64,000 bases of DNA from Paraburkholderia phenazinium (GCF_900100735.1 NZ_FNCJ01000014.1:62001-126000); one strand, 5' to 3'; positions 25,419 through 34,761 are shown, numbered from the stretch's first letter. Translations and numbers: made by a program. The notes: generated from the letters alone by a model not told the origin.

Positions 25419-27629
25419 ATGACGACCGATCTCGATCTCACGAATGCGGTATGTCCATCCCGCCGGACCTTCCTGAAAGCAGCCGGCGCCGTCGCGGCAG
25501 TCGGCCTTACCGTCGGCTTCGAGTGGGTGGGCACGGGGCGCCGCGCGCTCGCTGCTACGCTGCCCGAGGCGAGCTTCGCGCCTAATGCATTCCTGCGCGT
25601 CGCGCCCGACAACAGCGTCACGGTCATCGCCAAGCACGTGGAGATGGGCCAGGGTGCGTACACCGGCATTGCGACGATCGTCGCCGAGGAGCTGGATGCG
25701 AACTGGCAGGATGTGCGTGTCGAAAGCGCGCCAGCCGATGCGAAGCGCTACGCGAATCTCGCCTTCGGCACGATCCAGGGCACGGGCGGCAGCTCAGCTA
25801 TGGCCAACTCGTGGATGCAGTTGCGCGAAGCCGGTGCGAAAGCCCGCGCGATGCTGATCTCCGCCGCCGCCGCGCAGTGGCAGGTGCCCGCCGCCGACTT
25901 GACGACGCGCGACGGCAGCGTCCACCACGCGGCGACGAACCGGAGCGCGACCTACGGCGCGCTGGCGTCGGCCGCAGCCCGGTTGCCGGTGCCGGACAAG
26001 GTCACGCTCAAGTCGCCGAAGGATTTTCGCTTGATCGGCCATCAGCTGCCGCGCGTCGACGTGCCGGCGAAAACCGACGGTACCGCGCAGTTCACGCTCG
26101 ACGTGACGTTTCCCGGCATGCTGGTCGCGCTACTGCAGCGTCCGCCGCTGTTCGGCGCGACGGTCAAGTCGTTCGATGCGTCCGCCTCGAAAGCGGTGCC
26201 GGGCGTCGTCTCGGTCGTGCAGGTGCCGGGCGGAGTTGCAGTGGTTGCCAATGGCTTCTGGGCAGCGAAACAGGGGCGCGACGCGCTAAAGGTCGACTGG
26301 GACGATTCGAAGGCCGAAAAGCGCAGCTCGGACGCGATCATGGCTGAATACCGGCAGCTCGCCGAGCAGCCCGGCCTGTCCGCCCGGAAAGACGGCGATG
26401 CGACGCAGGCGCTCGCGGGCGCGGCGAAGAAAATCTCCGCCACTTATGCGTTTCCGTATCTGGCCCATGCGCCGATGGAACCGCTCGACGCGGTTGTCAA
26501 ACTGACACCCGGCAGTTGCGAAATCTGGGCCGGCGACCAGTTCCAGACGATCGACCAGGCCAACGCCGCACACACGGCAGGGCTCGATCCGCAGCAGGTG
26601 AAGATTCACACGCTGTACGCGGGTGGCAGCTTCGGCAGGCGCGCGAACACCCGCTCGGACTATATCGTCGAGGCCGTGTCGATCGCGAAAGCGCTTGGCG
26701 CGAACGGCATGCCCGTCAAGCTTCAATGGACCCGCGAGGACGACATCCACGGCGGCCTCTACCGCCCGATGTACTTCCACAAGCTGGATGCGGGACTGAC
26801 TGCCGACGGCAAGCTCGTCGGCTGGCGGCATCGGATCGTCGGCCAGTCGATCCTCGGCGGCACGCCGTTCGCGAGCGTCATGGTCAAGAACGGGATCGAC
26901 TCGACCTCCGTCGAAGGTGCCGCGAACATGGCCTACGCGATTCCGAACATCTCAGTCGAATTGACGACCACGCAGACCGGTGTCCCGGTGCTGTGGTGGC
27001 GGGTCGTCGGCAGTTCGCACACGGCGTTTGCGGTCGAGGCGTTCATCGACGAAGCCGCGCACGCCGCGGGCAAGGACCCGTTCGTGTTCCGCCGCGACCT
27101 GCTCGCCCACGAACCGCGCATGCGCGCCGTGCTCGAACTCGCTGCCCAGAAAGCGGACTGGGATCCGGCCAAACCGCTGCCGGCAGGCCGCGGGCGCGGC
27201 ATCGCGGTCGCCGAGGCGTTCAGCACCTTCGTGGCCCAGGTCGCGGAAGTCTCCGTCGACAAGGACGGCAACGTGAAAGTGGAGCGCGTCGTCTGCGCCG
27301 TCGATTGCGGCACACCGATCAATCCCGACATCATCGCGGCGCAAATGGAAGGCGGCATCGGTTTCGGCCTCGGCGCGGCGTTGCACAGCGCGATCACGCT
27401 AAAGGACGGCAAGGTCGAGCAGAACAATTTCGACACGTACCAGGTGCTGCGGATGGCCGAAATGCCGAAGGTCGAAGTTCACATCGTGCAGTCCGGCGAA
27501 GCGCCGACCGGGGTCGGCGAGCCGGGTGTCGCGCCGGTCGGGCCGGCGGTCGCAAACGCGATTTTCGCGGCTACTGGCAAACGGCTTCATAGCTTGCCGT
27601 TTCCGGCCGCTGGGGAGAAGAGCGCCTGA
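25419..27629 (+). CDS. Molybdopterin-binding subunit of aldehyde/N-heterocycle hydroxylase (IorB-like)
   Basis: 736-aa catalytic subunit of the xanthine dehydrogenase family. The Tat-type leader SRRTFLKAAGAVAAVGLTV near residues 14-32 indicates export of the folded enzyme to the periplasm. Motifs: EMGQGAYTGIATIVAEEL (about 82-100), GTIQGTGGSSAM, FGRRANTRSDYIVEAVSIAK, WWRVVGSSHTAFAVE and, near the C-terminus, GVGEPGVAPVGPAVANAIF carrying the catalytic glutamate (GVGEPG). The start is 2 bp after the small-subunit stop, so translation is coupled. The substrate is not predictable; aldehydes or N-heteroaromatics are usual for IorB-like enzymes. Confidence 0.93.
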   Translation: MTTDLDLTNAVCPSRRTFLKAAGAVAAVGLTVGFEWVGTGRRALAATLPEASFAPNAFLRVAPDNSVTVIAKHVEMGQGAYTGIATIVAEELDANWQDVRVESAPADAKRYANLAFGTIQGTGGSSAMANSWMQLREAGAKARAMLISAAAAQWQVPAADLTTRDGSVHHAATNRSATYGALASAAARLPVPDKVTLKSPKDFRLIGHQLPRVDVPAKTDGTAQFTLDVTFPGMLVALLQRPPLFGATVKSFDASASKAVPGVVSVVQVPGGVAVVANGFWAAKQGRDALKVDWDDSKAEKRSSDAIMAEYRQLAEQPGLSARKDGDATQALAGAAKKISATYAFPYLAHAPMEPLDAVVKLTPGSCEIWAGDQFQTIDQANAAHTAGLDPQQVKIHTLYAGGSFGRRANTRSDYIVEAVSIAKALGANGMPVKLQWTREDDIHGGLYRPMYFHKLDAGLTADGKLVGWRHRIVGQSILGGTPFASVMVKNGIDSTSVEGAANMAYAIPNISVELTTTQTGVPVLWWRVVGSSHTAFAVEAFIDEAAHAAGKDPFVFRRDLLAHEPRMRAVLELAAQKADWDPAKPLPAGRGRGIAVAEAFSTFVAQVAEVSVDKDGNVKVERVVCAVDCGTPINPDIIAAQMEGGIGFGLGAALHSAITLKDGKVEQNNFDTYQVLRMAEMPKVEVHIVQSGEAPTGVGEPGVAPVGPAVANAIFAATGKRLHSLPFPAAGEKSA

Positions 27630-27631
27630 CT

Positions 27632-28771
27632 TCACCCAAACCGGACACAATAAACCGGCGGCAAATGCGCTGAAATCAATCGCCAGCTCTCGCCGCCATC
27701 GTCGGATGTCCATAGCGCGCCGGTGGTCGACCCCATCGCCAGGCGCGTGCCGGTGTCGTCTACCGCCAGTCCGTGCCGATACACGAGGTCATACGCCGGT
27801 GCCGGCGGCAACCCCTTCGAGAATCGCTCGAAGGTGCGGCCGCCGTCACGGGTGCGCGTGACGACGAACTGGCCGTCCACCGGGACCCGGTACTGGTCCT
27901 TCACGGCGGGGACGAACCATGCCGTGTCCGGCTCGTGCGGATGGACGGCAACCGCGAAGCCGAAGCTCGATGGTTGCGCTTCGATCCGCTGCCAGTTGGC
28001 CGAGCCGTCGGTCGAACGGAAGATTGCGCAGTGATGCTGTGTCCACAGCACATCCGGGTTTGCCATGCATTGCACAACGCGATGCGGATCTTGCGCGTTG
28101 GGTTCGCCGCGCCGTTCAGGCGGCATGTAGTCGGCCTCCATGCCCTCGGCACTCAGCAGCCAGGTCGCGCCGCCGTCAGCGGTTTGCCAGACACCGCCGC
28201 ACGACACGCCGACCGTCACGTGCTGGCTGTTGCGTGGATCGACCAACACGGAGTGGATCCCCGGCGAGTCGTAGCCGCCCCCGGCCCATTCGAGGCGCTC
28301 CGGTCGATCCCACAGCGCGCGGTTGAGCTCCCATGTGTCGCCACCATCGCCGGAGCGGAACAGTCCGCCGGGAATCGTGCCGGCCCACAGGACGCCCGGT
28401 TCGTCCGGGCCGCCGGTTTCAAGCGACCAGATTTGTTCAAGCGTCCAGGCAGGAGTGGGCGCGGTGGCGCTCGCGGTGTTCGCACTCGTGTTCGCGCTGT
28501 CTGCGGTATGCGCCTCGTCGGCAGGCTGCGGCGGGTAGACCGGGACCGCGCACTCCTCCCACTCCGCGATGCCCGCGCGCTGGCGATGCAGCTTCACGCC
28601 GAAGTGGCCGAGATTAAGCGCCGCGTATAACGATCCGTCACGCGGATCCGGCAGCACCATGCTCACCGGTTCACCGACGAAACAGGGCTCGCCGAGCGTC
28701 CAGACGCCCTCGCCCTCCCTATGCAGAACGAACAGCCCCTTGCGGGTTGCAACAAGCAATCGATTGCTCAT
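27632..28771 (-). CDS. BNR/Asp-box beta-propeller protein
   Basis: 379-aa predicted beta-propeller. It contains repeated Asp-box motifs (S/T-x-D-G-G-x-T-W form): SGDGGDTW, TADGGATW, STDGSANW, TRDGGRTF, SDDGGESW. An Ala/Ser/Thr-rich insertion (about 100-125) interrupts the propeller. No signal peptide or membrane segment, so cytoplasmic. It resembles sialidase/Vps10-type propellers, but I see no evidence of glycosidase catalytic residues. AGGAG before the ATG at 28771. It is 43 bp downstream of a MoaD/ThiS-like gene on the same strand, an operon-like pair. Its 3' end is 2 bp from the molybdenum hydroxylase stop. Function unknown. Confidence 0.82.
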   Translation of the reverse strand: MSNRLLVATRKGLFVLHREGEGVWTLGEPCFVGEPVSMVLPDPRDGSLYAALNLGHFGVKLHRQRAGIAEWEECAVPVYPPQPADEAHTADSANTSANTASATAPTPAWTLEQIWSLETGGPDEPGVLWAGTIPGGLFRSGDGGDTWELNRALWDRPERLEWAGGGYDSPGIHSVLVDPRNSQHVTVGVSCGGVWQTADGGATWLLSAEGMEADYMPPERRGEPNAQDPHRVVQCMANPDVLWTQHHCAIFRSTDGSANWQRIEAQPSSFGFAVAVHPHEPDTAWFVPAVKDQYRVPVDGQFVVTRTRDGGRTFERFSKGLPPAPAYDLVYRHGLAVDDTGTRLAMGSTTGALWTSDDGGESWRLISAHLPPVYCVRFG

Positions 28772-28814
28772 GCCGAGTGTCTCCTGTCCTATGCAAAGCA
28801 CAGATGGAACCCTA

Positions 28815-29084
28815 TTATCCGCCCGTCAGCGCCTGTATCACGTGGACGCGACTTTCCTCGGCCAGCCCGTCGGACAGATGTTGCCGGTCGCGCACCGGCC
28901 GGCCGTCCACGAACACGGCGAGATGCTTTCGCAGTGAGCCCTGATCGTCGAGGATATAGCCGCGCAGTCGAGGTTGCGTGGCAAATACAGCTTCGAGCGC
29001 TTCGCCGACCGTGTGCGCGTCGATTTCGCGCTCAGGCGTCGCGATATGCCGCTGAATCGAAGCTGCGAAGAAGATGTGCGCCAT
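28815..29084 (-). CDS. MoaD/ThiS-family ubiquitin-like protein
   Basis: 89-aa beta-grasp protein ending in the diglycine tail ALTGG (G88-G89), the feature used by MoaD, ThiS and related sulfur carriers or protein modifiers for adenylation. Internal segments (HTVGEALEAVFATQPRLRGY, LRKHLAVFVDGRPVRDRQHL, ESRVHVIQALTGG) follow the MoaD/ThiS pattern. It is not in a moa or thi operon; the only linked gene is the BNR propeller downstream. No E1-like (MoeB/ThiF) or JAB protease gene is nearby. It could be a sulfur carrier for a special pathway or a modifier of the propeller protein (inference). Confidence 0.85.
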   Translation of the reverse strand: MAHIFFAASIQRHIATPEREIDAHTVGEALEAVFATQPRLRGYILDDQGSLRKHLAVFVDGRPVRDRQHLSDGLAEESRVHVIQALTGG

Positions 29085-29168
29085 GACGGGACCACTGAAC
29101 GGGAATGGCTGGGTTCGTTGGTGCTGTAGTTTAGGCGTTTCGCGATCGAAGGGGCACGCTCAACCCGC

Positions 29169-30101
29169 TCAGATCGGCGTCAATACCTTCTCGCCGGCGA
29201 AATGCCGGGCGGCATTGGCCAGGAAGTTCTGCACCGATGCAGTGATCGCCTCCGGCGAGCGGCCGCCCACATGCGGCGTCAGCACGACGTTGTGAAGCTC
29301 GAGCAAGGCCTCGGGCGGATGCGGCTCGCCCTCGTAGACGTCGAGTCCCGCTCCGGCAATGGTACCCGCCCTTAAAGCGCCAGCGAGCGCCGCCGTATCC
29401 ACGACACTGCCGCGCGAGACGTTCACGACGAAACCGTCCGGCCCCAACGCCTCGAGCACCGTCTGATCGACGAGATGCCGCGTGCCGGCGCCGCCCGGTG
29501 TGCAGACCACCAGAAAATCGCACCACTCGGCAAGCGCCGTGACGCTCTCGAAGTAACGGATCGGCTCGCCTTCGCGCGGCTTGCGGTTGTGATAGCCCAG
29601 CTGCATGTCGAACCCCGCGCCGCGGCGCGCCACCTTCTGGCCGATGTTGCCCAGCCCGAGAATGCCGAGACGCTTGCCCGATACGTTGGGGCGCATCGGC
29701 AGCGTGTCGCGCCAGATACCCTGACGGGTCGCCGCATCGAGTTGCACGACGTCACGCACCACCGCGAGCAGCAACGCGAAGGCATGATCGGCTACGCAGT
29801 GGTCGTTGGTCCCCGCTCCGTTGACGAGCACGATGTTGCGGGAACGCGCATGGTCGAGTGCAAGGTTCTCGTAACCAGCGCCCAGCGCGCTGACCAGTTC
29901 GAGCTGCGGCATCTGATCGATTTCGGCCGCTTGCAGGCCGGTGGTCCCGTTGGTCAGCACCGCGCGCACCCTGGAGCCGTGTGAGCCGATCGCGGCAGCG
30001 CGTGCCGCAGGATCGGGGGCGTAGATGACGTCGTAGGCTCCCTCGATGCTCGCGCGGCTTTCTTCCTTCAAGGCAATCAGAACCAGCAGGCAAGGTTTCA
30101 T
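29169..30101 (-). CDS. D-isomer-specific 2-hydroxyacid dehydrogenase
   Basis: 310-aa NAD(P)-dependent cytoplasmic oxidoreductase, probably reducing glyoxylate/hydroxypyruvate or a related 2-oxoacid. Dinucleotide motif ILGLGNIGQKVA near 145-156; catalytic Arg in VNVSRGSVVD, Glu in DVYEGEP and His in VLTPHVGG, complete for the family. The length is typical of the GHRB/hydroxypyruvate reductase type. It stands alone, divergent from the GGDEF gene with 202 bp between. Exact substrate unknown. Confidence 0.92.
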   Translation of the reverse strand: MKPCLLVLIALKEESRASIEGAYDVIYAPDPAARAAAIGSHGSRVRAVLTNGTTGLQAAEIDQMPQLELVSALGAGYENLALDHARSRNIVLVNGAGTNDHCVADHAFALLLAVVRDVVQLDAATRQGIWRDTLPMRPNVSGKRLGILGLGNIGQKVARRGAGFDMQLGYHNRKPREGEPIRYFESVTALAEWCDFLVVCTPGGAGTRHLVDQTVLEALGPDGFVVNVSRGSVVDTAALAGALRAGTIAGAGLDVYEGEPHPPEALLELHNVVLTPHVGGRSPEAITASVQNFLANAARHFAGEKVLTPI

Positions 30102-30303
30102 GGGTTGGACGCGTTAGGGGGGCAGGAATCTGCGGCACGGAAAGTGTAACAAGACTGCCGGAGCGGTGCAGACGGGCTCCGGCCGGCGCTGAGGAAAGCG
30201 CCAGCCGGCTCAAGTTCGCCCCTGGCCTGCCGCAATCCTTATTGAAGCTGCTCCACAAGCCAAGGCGTCTTAGAATAGCCGCACTCTCGTTTACGGATTC
30301 GTC

Positions 30304-31794
30304 ATGCTGGATACCCTTAGCGCGCCCGACAAACCTCGCAACGAAGCCCCCTCCAGCGACGACTCGCAGATGTTCGAGCTCGCCCCCGTTTCGCTGTGGC
30401 TCGAAGACTTTAGCGGTGTGCGGGCGCTATTCGATACCTGGCGCGCCGAAGGTGTGACCGATCTGCGCGCGCATTTCAGGGATCATCCCGAGCGGGTCGC
30501 CGAATGCGCGCACAGCATCGGGGTCATCAAGGTCAACCGCAAGACCCTGACGCTATTCGAGGCGGATAGTCTCGCCACGCTGACCGCCAATCTCGGCGCC
30601 GTGTTCCGCGACGACATGCTGATTACGCACCTCGAGGAACTCTGCCAGCTGTGGTCCGGCCAGAGCAGCTTCATGAGCCAGACGGTCAATTACACGCTCG
30701 GCGGGCGGCGGCTCGACGTCCTTCTCAAGGGCGCCGTGCTGCCGGGACACGAAGCGCGCTGGGACCGGGTGCTGGTGTCGCTGGAAGACGTGACCGAACT
30801 GGAAGGCGCGCGGCATCGCCTCGCCCACGCCGAAGCCTATGCGCGCGGCCTGTTCGAAGACTCGCCGGTGTCGCTGTGGGTCGAGGATTTCAGCGCGGTC
30901 AAACGCCTGCTGAACGACGCAAGAGCCGCCGGCATCGTGGATTTCCGCACCTTTACCGACGTGCACCCCGAGTTCGTCGAGCGCTGCATGCAGGAAATTC
31001 ACGTCCTCGACGTCAACCGCCACACGCTCGACATGTTTGCGGCGCCGAACAAGCCAACGCTGCTGGCGCGCTTGCCCGAAGTGTTCCGCGACGACATGCG
31101 GCCGCATTTCCGCGAGCAGCTCATCGATCTATGGGACGGCAAACTGTTCCAGCAACGCGAAGTCCTCAATTACTCGCTGGACGGCAGCGAGGTGCACGTC
31201 CATCTGCAGTTTTCCGTGCTGCCGGAACATGAGCGCGATTGGGACCTGGTGCTGGTGGCGCTCACCGATATCACAGCGCGCAAGAAAGCCGAGGCCTACC
31301 TGGAGTTTCTCGGCAAGCACGACGTGCTGACCAAGCTGCGCAACCGCTCGTTCTACGTCGACGAGCTGAACCGCCTCGAACGCAAAGGCCCGTACCCGGT
31401 CACCGTCATCATGGCGGACCTGAACGGCCTGAAACGCATCAACGACCAGCTCGGCCATGCCGCAGGCGATGCGCTCTTGCGGCGCGCCGGCGAAGTGCTG
31501 GCCAAGGCGATGGAGTCGCCGTTTCACGCCGCGCGCATCGGCGGCGACGAATTCGCGATCCTGATGCCCAGCACCGACGAGCGCGGCGGCGCGGCGATGA
31601 TCGAGACGATCCGCCAACTGGTCGAACTCAACAATCAGTTCTACCCTGGTTCGCTGCTGAGTTTTTCGATGGCCGCAGCGACCTGTCAGCAGGGCGAACG
31701 GCTCGAAGCCGCCGTGCAACGGGCCGACCTGCTCATGTACGAAGAAAAGCGCGCACACTACGCGAACCAGGGGCCGGCTGGCCTGAACGACTGA
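30304..31794 (+). CDS. Diguanylate cyclase with tandem PAS-like sensor domains
   Basis: 496-aa soluble GGDEF protein that should make c-di-GMP. Two homologous sensor units of about 140 residues: unit 1 at about 20-165 (APVSLWLEDFSGVRALFDTW) and unit 2 at about 180-325 (SPVSLWVEDFSAVKRLLND), both with NRKTL/NRHTL and VFRDDM motifs, an internal duplication. The GGDEF domain follows, with RIGGDEF intact (413-417). The usual upstream RxxD inhibitory site is replaced (ESPF), so product inhibition may be weak. No EAL domain and no membrane segment. It stands alone. Confidence 0.92.
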   Translation: MLDTLSAPDKPRNEAPSSDDSQMFELAPVSLWLEDFSGVRALFDTWRAEGVTDLRAHFRDHPERVAECAHSIGVIKVNRKTLTLFEADSLATLTANLGAVFRDDMLITHLEELCQLWSGQSSFMSQTVNYTLGGRRLDVLLKGAVLPGHEARWDRVLVSLEDVTELEGARHRLAHAEAYARGLFEDSPVSLWVEDFSAVKRLLNDARAAGIVDFRTFTDVHPEFVERCMQEIHVLDVNRHTLDMFAAPNKPTLLARLPEVFRDDMRPHFREQLIDLWDGKLFQQREVLNYSLDGSEVHVHLQFSVLPEHERDWDLVLVALTDITARKKAEAYLEFLGKHDVLTKLRNRSFYVDELNRLERKGPYPVTVIMADLNGLKRINDQLGHAAGDALLRRAGEVLAKAMESPFHAARIGGDEFAILMPSTDERGGAAMIETIRQLVELNNQFYPGSLLSFSMAAATCQQGERLEAAVQRADLLMYEEKRAHYANQGPAGLND

Positions 31795-31891
31795 CACCTG
31801 GCTGGCCGGGTGGGCTCGCGCGACGGCTCATCCGCGCTCTGGTTCCCTGCGTCGCGTGAACAACGTAATCCTTCCCGCAAGGAGACGAATC

Positions 31892-32611
31892 ATGTGCGCC
31901 CCTCTTCTGCCGTCCGCGGCACGCCGCCAGTTGTTGCTGGCGGGTGCTGCGTCGCTGACACTGGCTCGCTTCGCGACGGGCGAAGCGGATGCCGCCGAAC
32001 CCGCCGACGCCAATGCCCCGAACGCGATTGCCCCAGCCGAGGCGCTCACGCGTCTGATGGACGGTAATGCGCGCTACGTGGCCAATGCGCCAGCCAACAA
32101 GGACTACTCGGCAGGCCGTGCGAGCCGCGTCACAGCGCAGTATCCGATCGCCGCAATCGTAGGTTGTGCGGACTCGCGTGTCTCCCCGGAACTGGCCTTC
32201 GATCAGGAGCCGGGCAATCTCTTCGTGGTGCGAGTGGCCGGCAACTTCGTCAATGAGGACGGACTCGCGAGTCTCGAGTACGGCGTGAAGTTTCTGCAGG
32301 TGCCGCTCATCGTGGTGCTCGGCCATACCAACTGCGGGGCGGTCAGCGCCACCGTCGACGCGATTCAGAAAGGCGTCGTGCTGCCCGGTCATCTGCCCGA
32401 CCTGGTGCGCTCGATCAAGCCCGCGGTGGCGATCGCCCAATTGCACGGCGATGCCGACCTGAAAGCCAGCGCGACCGTCGAAAACGTGCGGCTCAATGCC
32501 AATCGCCTGAGCGTATCGAAGCCGATCATCGGCGGCTATGTGAAGGAGGGCAAAGTAAAAGTGGTCGGCGGCATTTACGATCTGGCCACCGGCAAGGTCA
32601 ATCTGTTGTGA
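31892..32611 (+). CDS. Exported beta-class carbonic anhydrase
   Basis: 239-aa zinc enzyme interconverting CO2 and bicarbonate. Zinc ligands C92 (VGCADSR), H145 and C148 (LGHTNCGA), with the D94/R96 dyad. The N-terminus is a Tat-like leader (SAARRQLLLAGAASLTLARF) ending in Ala-rich sequence near 35, so the mature enzyme is probably periplasmic. AAGGAG before the ATG at 31892; an upstream GTG at 31856 lacks support. Its 3' end overlaps the convergent VOC gene by 14 bp. Confidence 0.93.
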   Translation: MCAPLLPSAARRQLLLAGAASLTLARFATGEADAAEPADANAPNAIAPAEALTRLMDGNARYVANAPANKDYSAGRASRVTAQYPIAAIVGCADSRVSPELAFDQEPGNLFVVRVAGNFVNEDGLASLEYGVKFLQVPLIVVLGHTNCGAVSATVDAIQKGVVLPGHLPDLVRSIKPAVAIAQLHGDADLKASATVENVRLNANRLSVSKPIIGGYVKEGKVKVVGGIYDLATGKVNLL

Positions 32612-32918
32612 GCACCGCCTTGCCATAGCTGCTGACGATCCGACGGTGCTGTTCCTGCACCGGGAACAGCTCCCATTCGAGACCGTTGACGTCCACGCTG
32701 CTGGAATAGCCTTGCGCGCTATCGTCCTCGAAACCGACATGCCGGAGCTGCCCCGCTTTCTCCGGCGTCTCGTTGATGGAGAAATTGAGCAGATCGGTGC
32801 GCCACATCGCATAGAGGCCGGGCACGACCGCGCTGGGCGGCTGGCCGAGACGCTCGCTATAGTCGGCAATCGATGCGGTGAGATCGGCAACGGCAAGAGC
32901 AATGTGGAAGCGCTTCAT
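32598..32918 (-). CDS. VOC-family (glyoxalase-like) protein
   Basis: 106-aa single-module vicinal oxygen chelate protein. It opens MKRFHIALAVADLTASIADY, the usual first strand with a metal-type His, then ERLGQPP and HVGFEDDS, and ends in VDVNGLEWELFPV with the terminal metal-ligand-type Glu. Members include ArsI/cadmium-induced and glyoxalase-like enzymes; the reaction here is unknown. GGAG upstream of the ATG. The 3' end overlaps the carbonic anhydrase gene tail-to-tail. Confidence 0.85.
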   Translation of the reverse strand: MKRFHIALAVADLTASIADYSERLGQPPSAVVPGLYAMWRTDLLNFSINETPEKAGQLRHVGFEDDSAQGYSSSVDVNGLEWELFPVQEQHRRIVSSYGKAVLTTD

Positions 32919-33110
32919 GTTTCGTGTCTCCAGGCAGGGTGAGTCGCACCATCCTAGTCGTGTGCTTAAAGGCTAACCAGTTGCGCAGTCATCCCGGTAT
33001 CGGCGTTACCGGTCTTGCGCTGAATCATGCGAACGCATCGCGCAACCGGCACGGCTGCAAGCGTCCGCTATACTCGCGGACCCCGCGTTCACCGCTTTCT
33101 GGAAGAAATC

Positions 33111-33452
33111 ATGTCTGCCGTCCCCGCCTGCCCTCAATGCGCCATGGAAAATACCTACCCGGACGGCGAGCAGTACATCTGCCCCGATTGCGGACATGAG
33201 TGGCCAATGGTGGCCGCGGCACCAGCCGATGACGCCGACAACGCGGTGGTCAAGGACGCCAATGGCAACGTACTCGCCGACGGCGATGCCGTAGTGCTGA
33301 TCAAAGACCTGAAAGTCAAAGGCTCGTCGATCACCCTTAAGATGGGCACCAAGGTCAAAAGCATTCGCCTCGTGGGCGGAGATCACGAGGTGGACTGCAA
33401 GATGGATGCGGGTAACTTCATGCTGAAGGCCTGCTATCTTCGCAAGGCATAA
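33111..33452 (+). CDS. phnA: PhnA/YjdM zinc-ribbon protein
   Basis: 113-aa protein of the PhnA (YjdM) family. N-terminal zinc ribbon C7-x2-C10 and C24-x2-C27 (CPQC, CPDC), followed by the PhnA beta-barrel-like domain (VVKDANGNVLADGDAVVLIK, MGTKVKSIRLVGGDHEVDCK). Despite the name it is not part of a phosphonate operon here, as is usual. Cytoplasmic; biochemical role unsettled. GGAAG precedes the ATG at 33111. Confidence 0.93.
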   Translation: MSAVPACPQCAMENTYPDGEQYICPDCGHEWPMVAAAPADDADNAVVKDANGNVLADGDAVVLIKDLKVKGSSITLKMGTKVKSIRLVGGDHEVDCKMDAGNFMLKACYLRKA

Positions 33453-33463
33453 AGGTTAGGCGA

Positions 33464-33480
33464 GGCCCCAAGCACGGGCC
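33464..33480. terminator. Short stem-loop after phnA
   Basis: GGCCC / GGGCC stem with a 7-nt loop, 11 bp after the phnA stop and between convergent genes. Weak terminator candidate; no T-run. Confidence 0.35.
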
Positions 33481-33549
33481 AGCTGCCACGCCATCCCGCA
33501 GCCACTCCGTGCGAGCCGTTTCTACCCAAACCGCATCGCCGCAGCGCCT

Positions 33550-34518
33550 TCAAACCGCGGTCACATACTTCGGCGCTAGCGGCACGACGCGCGGCGGCGC
33601 TGGATCGAACGCCGCGCGCATGCGCTTGACTTCGTCCACGGGACTCAGCCCGAACAGCCGCTTGAACTCGCGGCTGAACTGCGACGCGCTCTCATAACCG
33701 ACCCGCGCCGCCGCCGCGCCCGCATTCAAACCGTCCTGCACCATCAGAAGCCGCGCATGATGCAGCCGGGTGGTCTTCACGTATTGCATCGGCGAGGTCG
33801 ACGTCACGCCCTTGAACTGCGAGTGAAACACCGCGAGGCTCATCCCAGCCTCGCGCGCGAGCGTATCCACGTCGAGGTCGCCCTGATAATCCGCATGAAT
33901 GCGCCGCAATGCCTTGGCAATGCGGCCGAAGTGATGCTGATGCGTGAGCGCCGCGCGAATCGCATCGCCCTGCTCGCCGGTCAGCACGCGATAGCAGATC
34001 TCGCGCATGATGCCCGGCGCGAGAATCTTCGCATCGAGCGGCGAAGCCAGTGCCTCGAGCAGGCGCTGCACCGCACTGCTCATGACCGGATCCAGCGGCG
34101 TGGAATAAATGCCGCGTGGCTCGGTATGCGCGGCGCCATGAGTTTCGTTCAGGGCCATCAGCAACTCCGCGACCACCGTCAGGTCGACCTGCACCGAGAT
34201 GCCCAGAAACGGCTCTTCCTCGCTTGCCTCGGTTTCGCACTCGAACGGCAGCGGCACCGACAACACCAGATACTGCTGCGCGTCGTACAGGTAAGTCTGC
34301 TCGCCCAGATAACCGCGCTTGCGGCCCTGGCAAACAATCACGATGCTCGGCTCGTAGAGCACCGGCCTGCGCGGCATAGGCCGGCTCGCACGCATGAGCT
34401 TGACGCCCTCCAGACACGACGGCGTAAAGCCTTCGGACGGCGCAAGAATGTCGAACAGTTCGACCATGTGCTGCTGAGCCACACTGATGGGGGGACGGGG
34501 TGAATGAGTCGTTTGCAT
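33550..34518 (-). CDS. AraC-family regulator (YqhC-like)
   Basis: 322-aa regulator. AraC_N effector domain at about 30-180 (PSIVIVCQGRKRGYLGEQTY is typical) and a double helix-turn-helix at about 210-305 (VDTLAREAGMSLAVFHSQFK, AAARVGYESASQFSREFKRL). The ATG at 34518 gives the usual family N-terminus; the extension to 34605 is unlikely. It is divergent from a CAD-type alcohol dehydrogenase gene. The same AraC/aldehyde-reductase pairing is known for YqhC/YqhD in E. coli, so activation of the neighbour by aldehydes is a fair inference. Confidence 0.9.
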   Translation of the reverse strand: MQTTHSPRPPISVAQQHMVELFDILAPSEGFTPSCLEGVKLMRASRPMPRRPVLYEPSIVIVCQGRKRGYLGEQTYLYDAQQYLVLSVPLPFECETEASEEEPFLGISVQVDLTVVAELLMALNETHGAAHTEPRGIYSTPLDPVMSSAVQRLLEALASPLDAKILAPGIMREICYRVLTGEQGDAIRAALTHQHHFGRIAKALRRIHADYQGDLDVDTLAREAGMSLAVFHSQFKGVTSTSPMQYVKTTRLHHARLLMVQDGLNAGAAAARVGYESASQFSREFKRLFGLSPVDEVKRMRAAFDPAPPRVVPLAPKYVTAV

Positions 34519-34761
34519 GACAATGCCTATCGGTGCGGCAGAGAATAAGGCTTGAAATTTAGCATCAAACGGCCTATAGCGCTCATACCCAGGAGAAATA
34601 GGCAAACCTTCGAGATATTCAGGTATTCCCCAGGGATGGGCTGCCGCCTACGATGGGAACCCTGCCGGATCACCCGACTTCCGCGCTGACATCCGGAAGG
34701 CCCACGCAAGCCCCGCGCTTGCGGCGGCGCCTCAAGCAACCCCTCTTTTGCAGGAGCACTC
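34519..34761. promoter_or_regulatory. Divergent control region, araC-type gene / adh
   Basis: 243-bp gap between divergent starts. The left half is AT-richer than its surroundings; AGGAG stands before the dehydrogenase ATG. Promoters and an AraC-type operator are expected; none was resolved by eye. Confidence 0.4.
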
